Both the position numbers and the translations under genes were made by a program. A stretch of 64,000 bases of DNA from positions 62,001 to 126,000 of the forward strand of contig CACYLW010000007.1 in assembly GCA_902775345.1 (NCBI GenBank). Direction: 5' to 3'. Positions within the stretch are counted from its first letter, which is position 1, and each line of letters starts with the position of its first letter. The notes beneath the pieces were generated by a model. It was not told the DNA's origin. It did not search any database and saw only the letters and a list, made by a program, of their open reading frames with translations. Source of the stretch: an uncultured Eubacteriales bacterium. Its GTDB lineage: Bacteria; Bacillota; Clostridia; Peptostreptococcales; Anaerovoracaceae. This document shows positions 45,667 through 55,310 of this stretch, piece after piece.

Positions 45667-46274
45667 TGGACAGAGGGAAAAAGTACGGTATATACGGCGG
45701 CAGTTTTGACCCCATACATATAGGGCACGTAGCCCTTGCCGGCAGCGCGGTAAGAGAATGCGGACTTGAAAAGCTAATATTCATGCCCGCATACATCTCT
45801 CCGTTCAAGCAGGACAGATATGTAACCAACGGGCACGACAGATGCGGCATGATAGAGACCGTACTTGGTATCAATGATGCTTTCTGCCTTTCAAGGTATG
45901 AGATCAATAAGGGAGGCCCCTCATATACGATCGAAACGCTGAGGCACTGGAAGAAAATGCTGGACGGAGAGCTGTGCTTCATACTCGGATTCGATTCAGC
46001 GGTACAGGTGGATCAGTGGTATCAGGGTGAAGAGATATTGAGGAACTACCATCTTATCACAGCAAGGCGTCCGGATACGGATTTTGAATCAGGTCTTAAA
46101 ATTATAAAATCTTTCCGGGAAAAATACGGTGCGAAAATCACCGTCATGGACATGCTGCCTGTCGATGCTTCATCGACAGAGGTAAGGAACCGGATAAAGG
46201 AAGGAAGACCTGTAACCGGACTGGTACCGCCGGGAGTAGAGGAATACATAATTGAGCATCAACTGTACAGATAG
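45666..46274 (+). CDS. nadD: Nicotinate-nucleotide adenylyltransferase
   Basis: Makes deamido-NAD from nicotinate mononucleotide. The 202-residue protein has the nucleotidyltransferase signature GGSFDPIHIGH at 10-20 and the C-terminal SSTEVRNRI (ISSTxIR motif). It starts at TAATG with the aspS stop. The chain nadD-yqeK-rsfS-leuS matches the conserved Firmicutes order. Confidence 0.95.
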   Translation: MDRGKKYGIYGGSFDPIHIGHVALAGSAVRECGLEKLIFMPAYISPFKQDRYVTNGHDRCGMIETVLGINDAFCLSRYEINKGGPSYTIETLRHWKKMLDGELCFILGFDSAVQVDQWYQGEEILRNYHLITARRPDTDFESGLKIIKSFREKYGAKITVMDMLPVDASSTEVRNRIKEGRPVTGLVPPGVEEYIIEHQLYR

Positions 46275-46845
46275 AGAATCGCTGGAATTATTTATCAGGA
46301 ACAACCTCAAGGAGAGCCGCTACAGGCATTCCCTGGGGGTCGAGGAAATGGCGGTCAGGCTGGCGCGTCTGCACGGGGCCGATGAAGAAAAGGCCGCATT
46401 CGCTGGGAGGTATCACGATCTCGCGAAGAACTTCGATACTGAAACAATGGACGCGTATGTCAGAAAATACGGTCTCCCTGAGAAGCTCATAGGCAATAAC
46501 GCGCTGGCTCATTCAAAAGTCGGGGCAGAGATACTTGAGCATGAGTTCGGAGTGACTGATAAAGAAATACTTGATGCAGTACGTTATCATACTACTGCGC
46601 GAAAGGACATGTCCCTGCTTGAAGAAATTGTATTCGCAGCGGATGTGGTTGAAGACAACCGGACATACAGCGATCTGGATTATTATCAGGATCTTGCATA
46701 CAGGGATCTTGACAGGGCCTGCCTGGAGATACTGGAGTATACGATAGGCAGCCTTACAGAAAAGGGCCGGACTATAGATACTGACACACTCGAAGCCAGA
46801 GAGTGGGTTCTAAACAAAATGAAGGAGACAAAGAATGGAAAGTAA
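46252..46845 (+). CDS. yqeK: YqeK family HD-domain hydrolase
   Basis: Probable diadenosine tetraphosphate (Ap4A) hydrolase of the HD superfamily, 197 residues. Motifs are YRHSLGVEEMAVRLA, the HD pair in GRYHDLAKNFD and the later VRYHTTARKDMSLLE. The only start consistent with the N-terminal alignment is TTG 46252, inside the last codons of nadD and after AGAGGAA. It overlaps rsfS by 11 bp. Members of this family were shown to cleave Ap4A symmetrically; assignment here is by similarity and position. Confidence 0.9.
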   Translation: MSINCTDRESLELFIRNNLKESRYRHSLGVEEMAVRLARLHGADEEKAAFAGRYHDLAKNFDTETMDAYVRKYGLPEKLIGNNALAHSKVGAEILEHEFGVTDKEILDAVRYHTTARKDMSLLEEIVFAADVVEDNRTYSDLDYYQDLAYRDLDRACLEILEYTIGSLTEKGRTIDTDTLEAREWVLNKMKETKNGK

Positions 46846-47176
46846 GGAAATTGCTCAGGCAATCGCTGAACTGCTGAGCAGGAAAAAAGCAAAAGATGTT
46901 GTCATGATCGATATAGCCGAGAAATCATCATTCGCAGATTTCTTTGTTATCGCAACGGGTACCTCAGACAGACAGCTCGGTGCTCTTGCAGATGATGTTG
47001 AAGACAAATTCGCGGAACTGGGCATCGAACCTAAGAGCAAGGACGGCAGACCGGATACCGGATGGATTCTTGTTGACGGAGGAGATGTTATTGTAAATAT
47101 ATTCACAAATGACACCAGAGATAAATACACACTCGAAAAGATATGGAGCGATTGTGAATCCATACTGGTAGACTGA
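46835..47176 (+). CDS. rsfS: Ribosomal silencing factor RsfS
   Basis: Binds ribosomal protein uL14 and blocks subunit joining under starvation. The 113-residue protein has the family's DVVMIDIAEKSSFADFFVIATGTSDRQ and GWILVDGGDVIVNIF motifs, length normal. The ATG follows AAGGAGACAAAG inside yqeK. Confidence 0.95.
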   Translation: MESKEIAQAIAELLSRKKAKDVVMIDIAEKSSFADFFVIATGTSDRQLGALADDVEDKFAELGIEPKSKDGRPDTGWILVDGGDVIVNIFTNDTRDKYTLEKIWSDCESILVD

Positions 47177-47191
47177 TCAAGGAGTTAGATG

Positions 47192-49672
47192 ATGCGCAAC
47201 GACAGATACGATTTCACCGCAATAGAGGCAAAGTGGCAGAAGATATGGGCCGAAGAAAACGCTTTCAGAACAGTCGAGGACGATTCAAAAGAGAAGTACT
47301 ATGTTCTTGAGATGTTCCCGTATCCTTCAGGCAAACTTCACATGGGCCATGTAAGGAATTATTCCATCGGAGATGTCATAGCAAGATACAAAAAGATGGC
47401 AGGGTATAACGTGCTTCATCCGATGGGCTATGACTCATTTGGACTGCCGGCAGAAAACGCTGCCATTCAGCACAATGCCGAGCCTGCAAAATGGACTTAT
47501 GACAACATGGACGAAATGGACAGGCAGCTTGCCAGCATGGGCCTTTCGTATGACTGGGACCGCAGGGTCGCTACATGCACACCGGAATATTACAAGTGGA
47601 CACAGTGGCTGTTTACACAGTTCTATAAAAACGGACTCGCATACAAGAAAGACAATCCTGTTAACTGGTGCCCGAGCTGCCAGACTGTACTTGCCAATGA
47701 GCAGGTAGTAGACGGCAAATGTGAGAGATGCAAAACCGAAGTCACTAAGAAGAATCTGTCACAGTGGTATCTGAAGATCACTGATTACGCTGACAGGCTG
47801 CTCGGTAACCTCGACAAGCTCGAAGGCTGGCCTGATAAGGTCAAGACCATGCAGCGCAACTGGATCGGCAAGAGTTACGGCGCAAACATCAACTTTGAGA
47901 TAAAGGATTCAGATAAGGTCCTTGAAGTATTCACAACAAGAGCGGACACACTCTTCGGTGCTACTTATATGGTAATGTCGCCTGAGCATCCGTACGTAAA
48001 TGAGCTCGTGGCAGGACGTCCTGAAGAAGCCGCAGTGGAAGCTTATCAGGAAAAAGCCCGCCGCATGAGCGACATCGAAAGAACTTCAACAAGCAACGAA
48101 AAGACGGGTGTTTTCATCGGAAGATACGCAATCAACCCTGTTAACGGAAAAGAGATCCCTATCTATATCTCGGACTATGTACTCATGGGTTACGGTACAG
48201 GAGCCATTATGGCCGTTCCGGCTCATGACCAGAGAGACTTTGATTTCGCAAAGGCTTTCGGCCTTGATATCATCCCTGTAGTAGATCCTGAGGATCCTTC
48301 GATCGATCTCTATGACCTTAGGGAAGCTTTCGTTGCCGAAGGAAAAATGATCAATTCCGGACAGTTCGACGGAATGAACAACAAGGAAGCCATCCCTGCC
48401 ATGATCGAATGGCTCAACGAAAAGGGAATAGGCGATAAGACGGTCAACTTCAGACTCAGAGACTGGCTCATCTCCAGACAGAGATACTGGGGAGCACCTA
48501 TCCCGATGATCTGGTGCGATGAATGCGGCTGGGTACCTGAGAAGGAAGAGAATCTTCCGGTCCTGCTTCCTACGGACGTTGAGTTCACGGGCAAGGGAGA
48601 ATCGCCTATCACAACGAGCAAGACATTCGTAGATACTGTCTGCCCGTGCTGCGGAAGACCTGCAAGAAGGGAAGTTGACACGATGGATACGTTCGTGGAT
48701 TCGTCATGGTACTTCCTCAGATACTGCGATCCTCACAATGAAAAGGCGCCGTTCAGCAGGGAAAAGGCAGATTACTGGATGAATGTTGACCAGTACATCG
48801 GCGGAGTTGAACATGCGATCCTGCATCTCATGTACGCAAGGTTCTTCCAGATGTTCCTTCACGACATCGGACTCAGCAAGGAAGAAGAACCTTTCAGAAA
48901 TCTGCTTACACAGGGAATGGTGATCAAGGACGGAGCCAAGATGAGCAAGTCTCTCGGCAACGTTGTAAGCCCGGCAGAGATCCAGGCCAGATATGGTTCG
49001 GATACCGCAAGGCTGTTCATTCTTTTCGCTGCACCGCCTGAAAAGGAACTCGACTGGTCTGATGAAGGTGTTGAGGGAAGCTACAGATTCCTCAACCGTG
49101 TATACAGACTGGTATATGAATACATTAACGACATAAGAAAGGATGCTGATGTTCCGGCAGAATATAAGGCCGCGAACGCAGCTGACAAGTCTCTCGACTT
49201 CATGATGAACACCTCTATCAAGAAGGTAACCGAAGATGCCGGCGGAAGATTCAATTTCAACACTGCCATCGCATCCATCATGGAACTCGTAAATGAAATG
49301 TACAAATACAAGAACGGCGACATAAACCTGCCGCTGTACAACAAAGCGATCGAGACGCTGCTGACGCTTCTCAATCCGTTCTCTCCGCATATCACGGAGG
49401 AACTCTGGAGTCAGCTCGGCCATGAAGACAGACTCTACAACAGAGCGTGGCCGGTATGCGATGAATCCGCTCTCGTCAAGGACGAGATACAGATAATTCT
49501 GCAGATCAACGGCAAGCTGAAAGATAAACTCATGCTGCCTAACAATTCAGAAAAGGAGGTAGTAGAAGGAGCCGCAAGAGCTTCGGAAAGATTCAAGGAA
49601 GCTACAGAAGGACGCGAAGTTATCAAAGTGATCTACGTCCCGAACAAGATCATCAACTTTGTTGTCAGATAG
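47192..49672 (+). CDS. leuS: Leucine-tRNA ligase
   Basis: Class I synthetase, about 826 residues. The HIGH-type motif is in [16 protein letters not shown] (about 41-56), the zinc/ZN-1 region has [13 protein letters not shown], the CP1 editing domain contains the [13 protein letters not shown] loop, and KMSKSLGN is near residue 585. An anticodon domain and a C-terminal tRNA-binding tail complete it. Two adjacent ATGs (47189, 47192) are possible; I prefer the second because AAGGAG ends 7 bases before it. No T-box fits in the 15-bp gap after rsfS. Confidence 0.97.
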   Translation: MRNDRYDFTAIEAKWQKIWAEENAFRTVEDDSKEKYYVLEMFPYPSGKLHMGHVRNYSIGDVIARYKKMAGYNVLHPMGYDSFGLPAENAAIQHNAEPAKWTYDNMDEMDRQLASMGLSYDWDRRVATCTPEYYKWTQWLFTQFYKNGLAYKKDNPVNWCPSCQTVLANEQVVDGKCERCKTEVTKKNLSQWYLKITDYADRLLGNLDKLEGWPDKVKTMQRNWIGKSYGANINFEIKDSDKVLEVFTTRADTLFGATYMVMSPEHPYVNELVAGRPEEAAVEAYQEKARRMSDIERTSTSNEKTGVFIGRYAINPVNGKEIPIYISDYVLMGYGTGAIMAVPAHDQRDFDFAKAFGLDIIPVVDPEDPSIDLYDLREAFVAEGKMINSGQFDGMNNKEAIPAMIEWLNEKGIGDKTVNFRLRDWLISRQRYWGAPIPMIWCDECGWVPEKEENLPVLLPTDVEFTGKGESPITTSKTFVDTVCPCCGRPARREVDTMDTFVDSSWYFLRYCDPHNEKAPFSREKADYWMNVDQYIGGVEHAILHLMYARFFQMFLHDIGLSKEEEPFRNLLTQGMVIKDGAKMSKSLGNVVSPAEIQARYGSDTARLFILFAAPPEKELDWSDEGVEGSYRFLNRVYRLVYEYINDIRKDADVPAEYKAANAADKSLDFMMNTSIKKVTEDAGGRFNFNTAIASIMELVNEMYKYKNGDINLPLYNKAIETLLTLLNPFSPHITEELWSQLGHEDRLYNRAWPVCDESALVKDEIQIILQINGKLKDKLMLPNNSEKEVVEGAARASERFKEATEGREVIKVIYVPNKIINFVVR

Positions 49673-49685
49673 CGGCTTCGCGATT

Positions 49686-51419
49686 ATGACAAGATATAAG
49701 AATAATAATAAGAGGAGAGCGAAAGCTCCCGCTAAGGCAATAAAAAAGAATAATGAAAAGGTCAGGCCGCCTTTCAGGATAATCCCGCTGGGCGGCATGA
49801 AGGAGATAGGAAAAAACTGCACACTCATTGAGTGCAATGATGAAATACTCATCATCGACTGCGGTTTTGCGTTCCCTGAGTATGAGATGTTCGGAATCGA
49901 TCTCGTGATACCTGATTTCACATATCTCAAGGAAAACATGGAAAAGGTAAAGGGACTGATCATAACTCACGGACACGAGGATCATATAGGAGGCATCCCT
50001 TATCTGCTTCAGGAAATGAGTGTTCCGGTATATGCTTCACCTCTGGCGATGGGAATGATCGAACATAAGCTCGAGGAGTATTATCTGAGCTGTGAAGGTC
50101 ATGTAATAAGAGCCGGCGACAGATTCAATGCCGGCAGCTTCTCAATAGAAGCCATTCAGACCAACCACAGCATCGCTGATTCCCTTGCGTACTCGATAAA
50201 GTTCCCGGGCGGACACGTAGTGCACACAGGAGACTTCAAAATCGACTATTCTCCTCTCGACGGCAGGGTGATCGACCTCAACAGGTTTTCGCAGCTCGGC
50301 GATCAGGGTGTAGACGTACTGCTGTGCGACAGCACAAATGTCATGAGGAAGGGATACACTCCTTCTGAAGCGGTAGTAAGGCGGTCTATCGACGAGATAT
50401 TCGATAATACCGAAAGAAGGATAATAATCGCTACTTTCGCTTCAAACGTTCACAGGATAAAGTACTTTATCGAAGCGTCAATGAAGCATCACAGAAGGAT
50501 AGCGGTTTCGGGAAGATCCATGGAGAACCTTCTTTCTCTGTCGAAAAGCCTGGGCTATCTTGATGACATACCGGATTCCGTGTTCGTTAACGTCAGCGAA
50601 GCAAGAAATATCGCTGATAACAGGATCACCATAATCACAACAGGCAGCCAGGGTGAGCCGATGAGCGCACTGACGCGCATGGCTTATGACAACCATAAAT
50701 CCATCAAGCTCAAGAAAAACGACGTGGTCGTTTTCTCATCGTCGCCTATCCCGGGAAATGAAAAGGTCATTTCCCAGATAGTCAACAGGCTTTATGAAAA
50801 AGAAGTGGATGTAGTGCTCGCGTCTGCAATGGACGTCCATGTATCAGGGCATGCTTCATCTGAAGAACTCAAGCTCATACATACGCTCATAAGACCGAAA
50901 TACTTCATACCTGCTCATGGTGAATACAGACACCTTGCAGAACACGCAAAGCTTGCACAGGCACTCGGGCAGTCCAAAACCAATATCTTTATACTTGGCA
51001 ACGGTGACGCCCTGGAGGTCAACGGCAAGGAAACGCATCCGGTCAGGGGATTTACTTCCGGCGAAGATGTGATGGTAGACGGATACGGGATAGGAGATGT
51101 GGGCAGCGTTGTCCTGAAAGACAGAAAGAAGCTTTCACAGGCCGGTCTTATCACCATATCTGTTGCGCTGGATTCAGCAACAGGCTCTCTCATGGCGGAA
51201 CCTATACTCAAAACAAAGGGATTCATTTTCGTTGAAGAGCATATGGATCTCATAAGAGAGGCTATAAACGTCGTATACAATACGATAGGAAAGAGCACTT
51301 CGAAAGGCGCTCTTGATGAAGCGTCACTGACCAGGGCGATCAAGTCGGACATGAAGACATTCATATACAATACGACGAAAAAGAACCCTATGATAATACC
51401 TGTAATTCTTTACGTTTAA
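49686..51419 (+). CDS. rnj: Ribonuclease J
   Basis: Metallo-beta-lactamase/beta-CASP ribonuclease with 5'-3' exo- and endonuclease activity, central to Firmicutes mRNA decay. The 577-residue protein has a basic N-terminal tail, GGMKEIGKNC, the catalytic HGHEDHIGG from H95, HTGDFKID, the beta-CASP region with TGSQGEPMSAL, and HVSGHAS. The ATG at 49686 lacks a clear Shine-Dalgarno site and lies 13 bp after leuS. J1 versus J2 cannot be decided. Confidence 0.95.
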   Translation: MTRYKNNNKRRAKAPAKAIKKNNEKVRPPFRIIPLGGMKEIGKNCTLIECNDEILIIDCGFAFPEYEMFGIDLVIPDFTYLKENMEKVKGLIITHGHEDHIGGIPYLLQEMSVPVYASPLAMGMIEHKLEEYYLSCEGHVIRAGDRFNAGSFSIEAIQTNHSIADSLAYSIKFPGGHVVHTGDFKIDYSPLDGRVIDLNRFSQLGDQGVDVLLCDSTNVMRKGYTPSEAVVRRSIDEIFDNTERRIIIATFASNVHRIKYFIEASMKHHRRIAVSGRSMENLLSLSKSLGYLDDIPDSVFVNVSEARNIADNRITIITTGSQGEPMSALTRMAYDNHKSIKLKKNDVVVFSSSPIPGNEKVISQIVNRLYEKEVDVVLASAMDVHVSGHASSEELKLIHTLIRPKYFIPAHGEYRHLAEHAKLAQALGQSKTNIFILGNGDALEVNGKETHPVRGFTSGEDVMVDGYGIGDVGSVVLKDRKKLSQAGLITISVALDSATGSLMAEPILKTKGFIFVEEHMDLIREAINVVYNTIGKSTSKGALDEASLTRAIKSDMKTFIYNTTKKNPMIIPVILYV

Positions 51420-51433
51420 GGAGGTAACTGATC

Positions 51434-51757
51434 ATGAATGTATATGACGAGGCTCACAGCCTTGCTAAAGCAATAAGAGAATCCAACGAGTTCAAGGAAT
51501 TCGACAGGATCAGAAAAGAAGTTGACAACGATAAGGAATGCTCCGAAATGCTTAAGGAGCTTACCGAACTGCAGGTACAGCTTCAGACAGCACAGCTCGC
51601 AGGACAGCAGCCTGACAAGGACCTGTTCGCGCGCTTCCAGAGCCTCAGCACAATGGTTATGACAAAACCTCTTGCTGCACAGTACATGCAGGCTCAGATG
51701 GCGATTGCCACCATGATGAACGACGTGTTCGGCATAGTCGGCGAAGCTATCAGATAA
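51434..51757 (+). CDS. YlbF/YmcA family regulator
   Basis: A 107-residue helical protein with the YlbF signature (ANxLAxxIxxSxEyxxf-like N-terminus: YDEAHSLAKAIRESNEFKEF). In Bacillus, YlbF and YmcA form the Y-complex with YaaT, which guides RNase Y. Here the gene directly follows RNase J by 14 bp with AAGGAGG, suggesting co-expression with RNA-decay machinery. The connection to RNase J is an inference from position. Confidence 0.88.
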   Translation: MNVYDEAHSLAKAIRESNEFKEFDRIRKEVDNDKECSEMLKELTELQVQLQTAQLAGQQPDKDLFARFQSLSTMVMTKPLAAQYMQAQMAIATMMNDVFGIVGEAIR

Positions 51758-51803
51758 AATCATAAGTCTATTAATTAATTAATCATAAAAAGGAGAAACA
51801 CCA

Positions 51804-52364
51804 ATGATCTATGCAAGTGACTTCAGAAAAGGTATTACTTTTGAGATGAACGGCGAACCTCATGTAGTGCTCGATTTCCAGCACGTTAAGCCGGGCAAGG
51901 GAGCTGCTTTCGTAAGGACAAAGTACAGAAACATCCTCACGGGTGCTACACGCGAAGAAGCTTTCAACCCTAATGACAAGTTCCCTAAGGCTCACATCGA
52001 GACAAAGCAGATGCAGTATCTCTACAATGACGGAGAACTCTACTACTTCATGGATCAGGAGACTTATGATCAGGTTCCTCTGACATATGAGCTCGTCGAA
52101 GATGCAATAAAGTATATCCGTGAGAATGATGTTGCTACAGTCAAATTCTACAAGGACAATGCATTCACTGTTGAAGCTCCTAACTTCGTAGACCTCGAAG
52201 TCATCGAGACAGAACCGGGCGTTAAGGGAGATACAGCTACCAACGTTACAAAGGCTGCTACAGTAGAGACCGGCGCAGTCATCCAGGTTCCTATTTTCAT
52301 CAATGAAGGTGAAAAGATCCAGATCGATACAAGATCAGGCGAATATCTTGGAAGATCCAAGTAG
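51804..52364 (+). CDS. efp: Elongation factor P
   Basis: Relieves ribosome stalling at polyproline. The 186-residue protein has three beta-barrel domains. The tip of domain I reads KPGKGAAF with K32 as the residue that is modified in other bacteria, and the C-terminus ends [16 protein letters not shown], near the family signature. The ATG follows AAAAAGGAGAAAC. Codon use is strongly biased, as expected for an abundant factor. Confidence 0.97.
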   Translation: MIYASDFRKGITFEMNGEPHVVLDFQHVKPGKGAAFVRTKYRNILTGATREEAFNPNDKFPKAHIETKQMQYLYNDGELYYFMDQETYDQVPLTYELVEDAIKYIRENDVATVKFYKDNAFTVEAPNFVDLEVIETEPGVKGDTATNVTKAATVETGAVIQVPIFINEGEKIQIDTRSGEYLGRSK

Positions 52365-52373
52365 GAGAATCCT

Positions 52374-53393
52374 TTGAAAGATCAAAACAGCATCAAGCGT
52401 TTCCACAGACCGCTGAGGATCATTGCAGTGCTCATTTTACTTGCAGCGCTGCTCCTCTGGTATGTTTACATGATGTCCAGACCTTACGACAGAACGCGTA
52501 CGACCTACGCGGATTTTGTCGTTGAAGAAGGTGACGATCTCAGTTCAGTCGCTGAGCATCTTGATGAGCAGAAATTCATCAAAAAAGCTTCCAACTTTGA
52601 GATGCTCGGCAGGCTTACCTTCAAAGGCAGCTTCAAACCCGGCACTTATTATCTTTCGCCTTCCATGAACTCAATGATGATAATGCATACGCTTCAGAGC
52701 GGACTTACTACGTCAAAGGGTTTCAATGTACCTGCCGGATATACCGTTGCGCAGCTTGCCAAGGCGCTGGGACGTGACGGACTGGCAGATGAGGAGGCAT
52801 TCCTGAAAGCTGCTGCGTCTCCGGACCTCGCCCAGCTTGATGTGCTTGGTGAGAATAAGGAAGGCCTGAAGGGCGCTGACCTTATCGAAGGATTTTTGCT
52901 TCCGGGGGAATACGCTCTTTCAACTGACGCAGATGAATCCATGATGATAATCATGATGCTCGATGCTTTCAGCAACTTCTACAACGAAGACTGTAAGGCC
53001 AGAGCGGATGAACTGGGTATCACCACCAGACAGCTCCTTGTCATGGCATCCATGATCGAAAAAGAAACTAGCGTGGATAAGGAACGCGCCAGGATTTCCG
53101 GCGTTATCCATAACCGCATCAACATGGAGCTTACAGCAATAGATGAGCTTCCGGTAAAGCCGCTCTGCTCGCCAAGCCAGGCATCCATTAAGGCCGCTTT
53201 ATATCCTGAAGAGCACGAATACACTTATTACGTTCTGAACAGCAGTCTTGACGGTACACATAAGTTCACTGATGACGAAGAAGAATACAAAAAGTGGCTC
53301 GAAGAATACGAAAATGCAGTGAAAGAAGCAGATGATGAATCTGCGGAAACCGAAGATGGCAGCGCAGAAGAAAGCGAAGGCGAAAGCGAATGA
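52374..53393 (+). CDS. mltG: Endolytic murein transglycosylase MltG
   Basis: Membrane-anchored enzyme that cuts growing glycan strands. The 339-residue protein has one N-terminal helix (about 14-33), a LysM-like segment (FVVEEGDDLSSVAEHL) and the YceG domain with MASMIEKETS (catalytic Glu near 229) and PLCSPSQASIKAALYP. The C-terminal 35 residues are very acidic. Start is TTG 52374, after TAGGAG. In Bacillus the same order, yrrL-yrrM-U32 peptidase genes, is seen. Confidence 0.92.
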   Translation: MKDQNSIKRFHRPLRIIAVLILLAALLLWYVYMMSRPYDRTRTTYADFVVEEGDDLSSVAEHLDEQKFIKKASNFEMLGRLTFKGSFKPGTYYLSPSMNSMMIMHTLQSGLTTSKGFNVPAGYTVAQLAKALGRDGLADEEAFLKAAASPDLAQLDVLGENKEGLKGADLIEGFLLPGEYALSTDADESMMIIMMLDAFSNFYNEDCKARADELGITTRQLLVMASMIEKETSVDKERARISGVIHNRINMELTAIDELPVKPLCSPSQASIKAALYPEEHEYTYYVLNSSLDGTHKFTDDEEEYKKWLEEYENAVKEADDESAETEDGSAEESEGESE

Positions 53394-54073
53394 TGCCGGA
53401 TGTTCGTGACATTCCCTTAAAGGAGTTTGTAGACAGGCAGCATAAGGCTCTGGATGATGATCTCTCTGAACTCAGACGTTCAAACGAAGAAGAGGGAGTA
53501 CCTCTTATCCTTTCAGAAACAGAAGGGATTCTTGGCTTGCTGCTTGAACTGACGAAGCCTGCAAGGATCCTGGAGATAGGTACTGCACATGGATATTCCG
53601 CGCTGTTCTTCGCGAAAAAGCTGCCTGATGCTCATATAACTACTATAGAGCGCAATCCTGTCATGGTACAGGCTGCAAAGGCTGAGTTTACTTCACGGAA
53701 AGAAGGAGAGCGCATCGATTTCCGCGTAGGAGATGCGGCTGAGATACTCGATGACCTGGTCGATGAACTTGCTGACGCTGATGAATCTGAAAAATTCGAT
53801 TTCGTATTCATAGACGCAGCAAAGAGTCATTACCGTGAATTCCTTGAAGCAGCTGAGAAGATATGTACGGAAAAAGCTCTGATAGCTTGTGACAACATAC
53901 TGCTGAAGGGATGGATCGTTCAGGCTGAAGGAAGCGCGGCAAAGCGTCACAGAACAAATATAAAGTACATGAAGAAATTTCTTGAATATCTCCGCAGCAG
54001 GGAGGACGTAGAAGTATCCATACTGACCGGCGGAGACGGGTTGGCGATAATAAGGTTTATTAATGACAAATAA
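53390..54073 (+). CDS. trmR: tRNA 5-hydroxyuridine methyltransferase (O-methyltransferase family)
   Basis: SAM-dependent O-methyltransferase of the YrrM group, which turns 5-hydroxyuridine at tRNA position 34 into 5-methoxyuridine. The 227-residue protein has the SAM motif ILEIGTAHGYSALFFA near 61-76, TTIERNP, and FDFVFIDAAKSHY with the metal-binding Asp. Its ATG overlaps the mltG stop (ATGATG; either of two ATGs). The following U32 gene supplies the hydroxylation step, which supports TrmR over a catechol methyltransferase. Confidence 0.87.
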   Translation: MMPDVRDIPLKEFVDRQHKALDDDLSELRRSNEEEGVPLILSETEGILGLLLELTKPARILEIGTAHGYSALFFAKKLPDAHITTIERNPVMVQAAKAEFTSRKEGERIDFRVGDAAEILDDLVDELADADESEKFDFVFIDAAKSHYREFLEAAEKICTEKALIACDNILLKGWIVQAEGSAAKRHRTNIKYMKKFLEYLRSREDVEVSILTGGDGLAIIRFINDK

Positions 54074-55301
54074 CGACAGACCAAAACTTGAACTGCTTGC
54101 TCCGGCAGGCGATATGGAAAAACTGAAAACTGCCGTAAGATTCGGAGCTGACGCAGTATATTTCGGCGGCGAGATGTTCAGCCTCAGAGCCGGCGCCGGT
54201 AATTTTACCGTGCCTGAAATCGAAGAAGCCATGGACTGGCTCCATGCAAATAACGCCAAGGGTTACATGACAATCAATATATACCCTCACAACGGCGATA
54301 TTTCACCTCTGAGGGATTATATCGGGAAAATCAGGCATATTCCCGTAGATGCGTTTCTTGTATCAGATCCGGGCGTTATGGGCCTCATAAAGGATCAGAT
54401 CCCTGATGCAGAGATACATCTTTCGACACAGGCAAATACCACGAACTATCTGACTGCGCGTTTCTGGGCTTCCCAGGGTGTAAAGAGAATAGTCTGCGCC
54501 CGTGAGATGAGTCTCGAAGAAATAAAGATCATGAGACGCGAGCTCCCTGAAGACATCGAGATCGAATCCTTTGTTCACGGCGCGATGTGCATCTCGTATT
54601 CCGGAAGATGCCTTCTCAGCAATTTCATGGCAGGCAGGGATGCAAACAGGGGAGCATGTACCCATCCGTGCAGATGGAAGTACGCACTCGTAGAGGAACA
54701 GCGTCCCGGACAGTACTATCCGATCGAAGAGGATCAGTATGGCAGCTACATTCTGAACTCCCGTGATCTGTGCATGATAGACCGCATTCCTGATCTTGCT
54801 GAAGCAGGCGTATATTCGCTTAAGATCGAAGGCCGCATGAAGTCGATGTATTATGTAGCCACCGTGGTTACAGCTTACAGGGCGGCAATAGACGCGTATC
54901 TCAGAGATCCTGAAAACTACGTGTTCGATCCAAAATATTACGATGAGCTCTGCAAGGCAAGCCACAGGGAATTCACACACGGATTCTACTATAACAAGCC
55001 TACCGACAAAGATCAGAACTATATTACAAGTGACTATATCAGGGATTATTCCTTCGTCGGTCTTGTCAGAGAAACAGATCCGGTTACCGGACTTACGACG
55101 GTCGAACAGAGAAACAAATTCTCTGTCGGCGATACGGTTGAAGTATTCGGACCATTTACGCCATATTACGAAGAAACCATAAGCGAGATGTATAACGAGG
55201 ATGGTGAAGCAATAGAAAGCGCGCCTCATCCTCAGCAGATCCTGCGCATCCGCTTTGAACGCATACCTGAAGAAGGATTTATTTTACGCAAAAAGAAGTA
55301 A
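54063..55301 (+). CDS. trhP: Peptidase U32 family, tRNA hydroxylation protein
   Basis: U32-family protein of the TrhP (YrrO/YegQ) type, needed for 5-hydroxylation of U34 in tRNA. The 412-residue protein starts LELLAPAGDMEKLKTAVRFGADAVYFGG. It has the four-cysteine cluster in MCISYSGRCLLSNFMAGRDA followed by GACTHPCRW, consistent with an iron-sulfur centre, and a C-terminal beta-barrel. It overlaps trmR by 11 bp. The Bacillus locus has two U32 genes; here there is one. Confidence 0.88.
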   Translation: MTNNDRPKLELLAPAGDMEKLKTAVRFGADAVYFGGEMFSLRAGAGNFTVPEIEEAMDWLHANNAKGYMTINIYPHNGDISPLRDYIGKIRHIPVDAFLVSDPGVMGLIKDQIPDAEIHLSTQANTTNYLTARFWASQGVKRIVCAREMSLEEIKIMRRELPEDIEIESFVHGAMCISYSGRCLLSNFMAGRDANRGACTHPCRWKYALVEEQRPGQYYPIEEDQYGSYILNSRDLCMIDRIPDLAEAGVYSLKIEGRMKSMYYVATVVTAYRAAIDAYLRDPENYVFDPKYYDELCKASHREFTHGFYYNKPTDKDQNYITSDYIRDYSFVGLVRETDPVTGLTTVEQRNKFSVGDTVEVFGPFTPYYEETISEMYNEDGEAIESAPHPQQILRIRFERIPEEGFILRKKK

Positions 55302-55310
55302 GGAGAAAAA

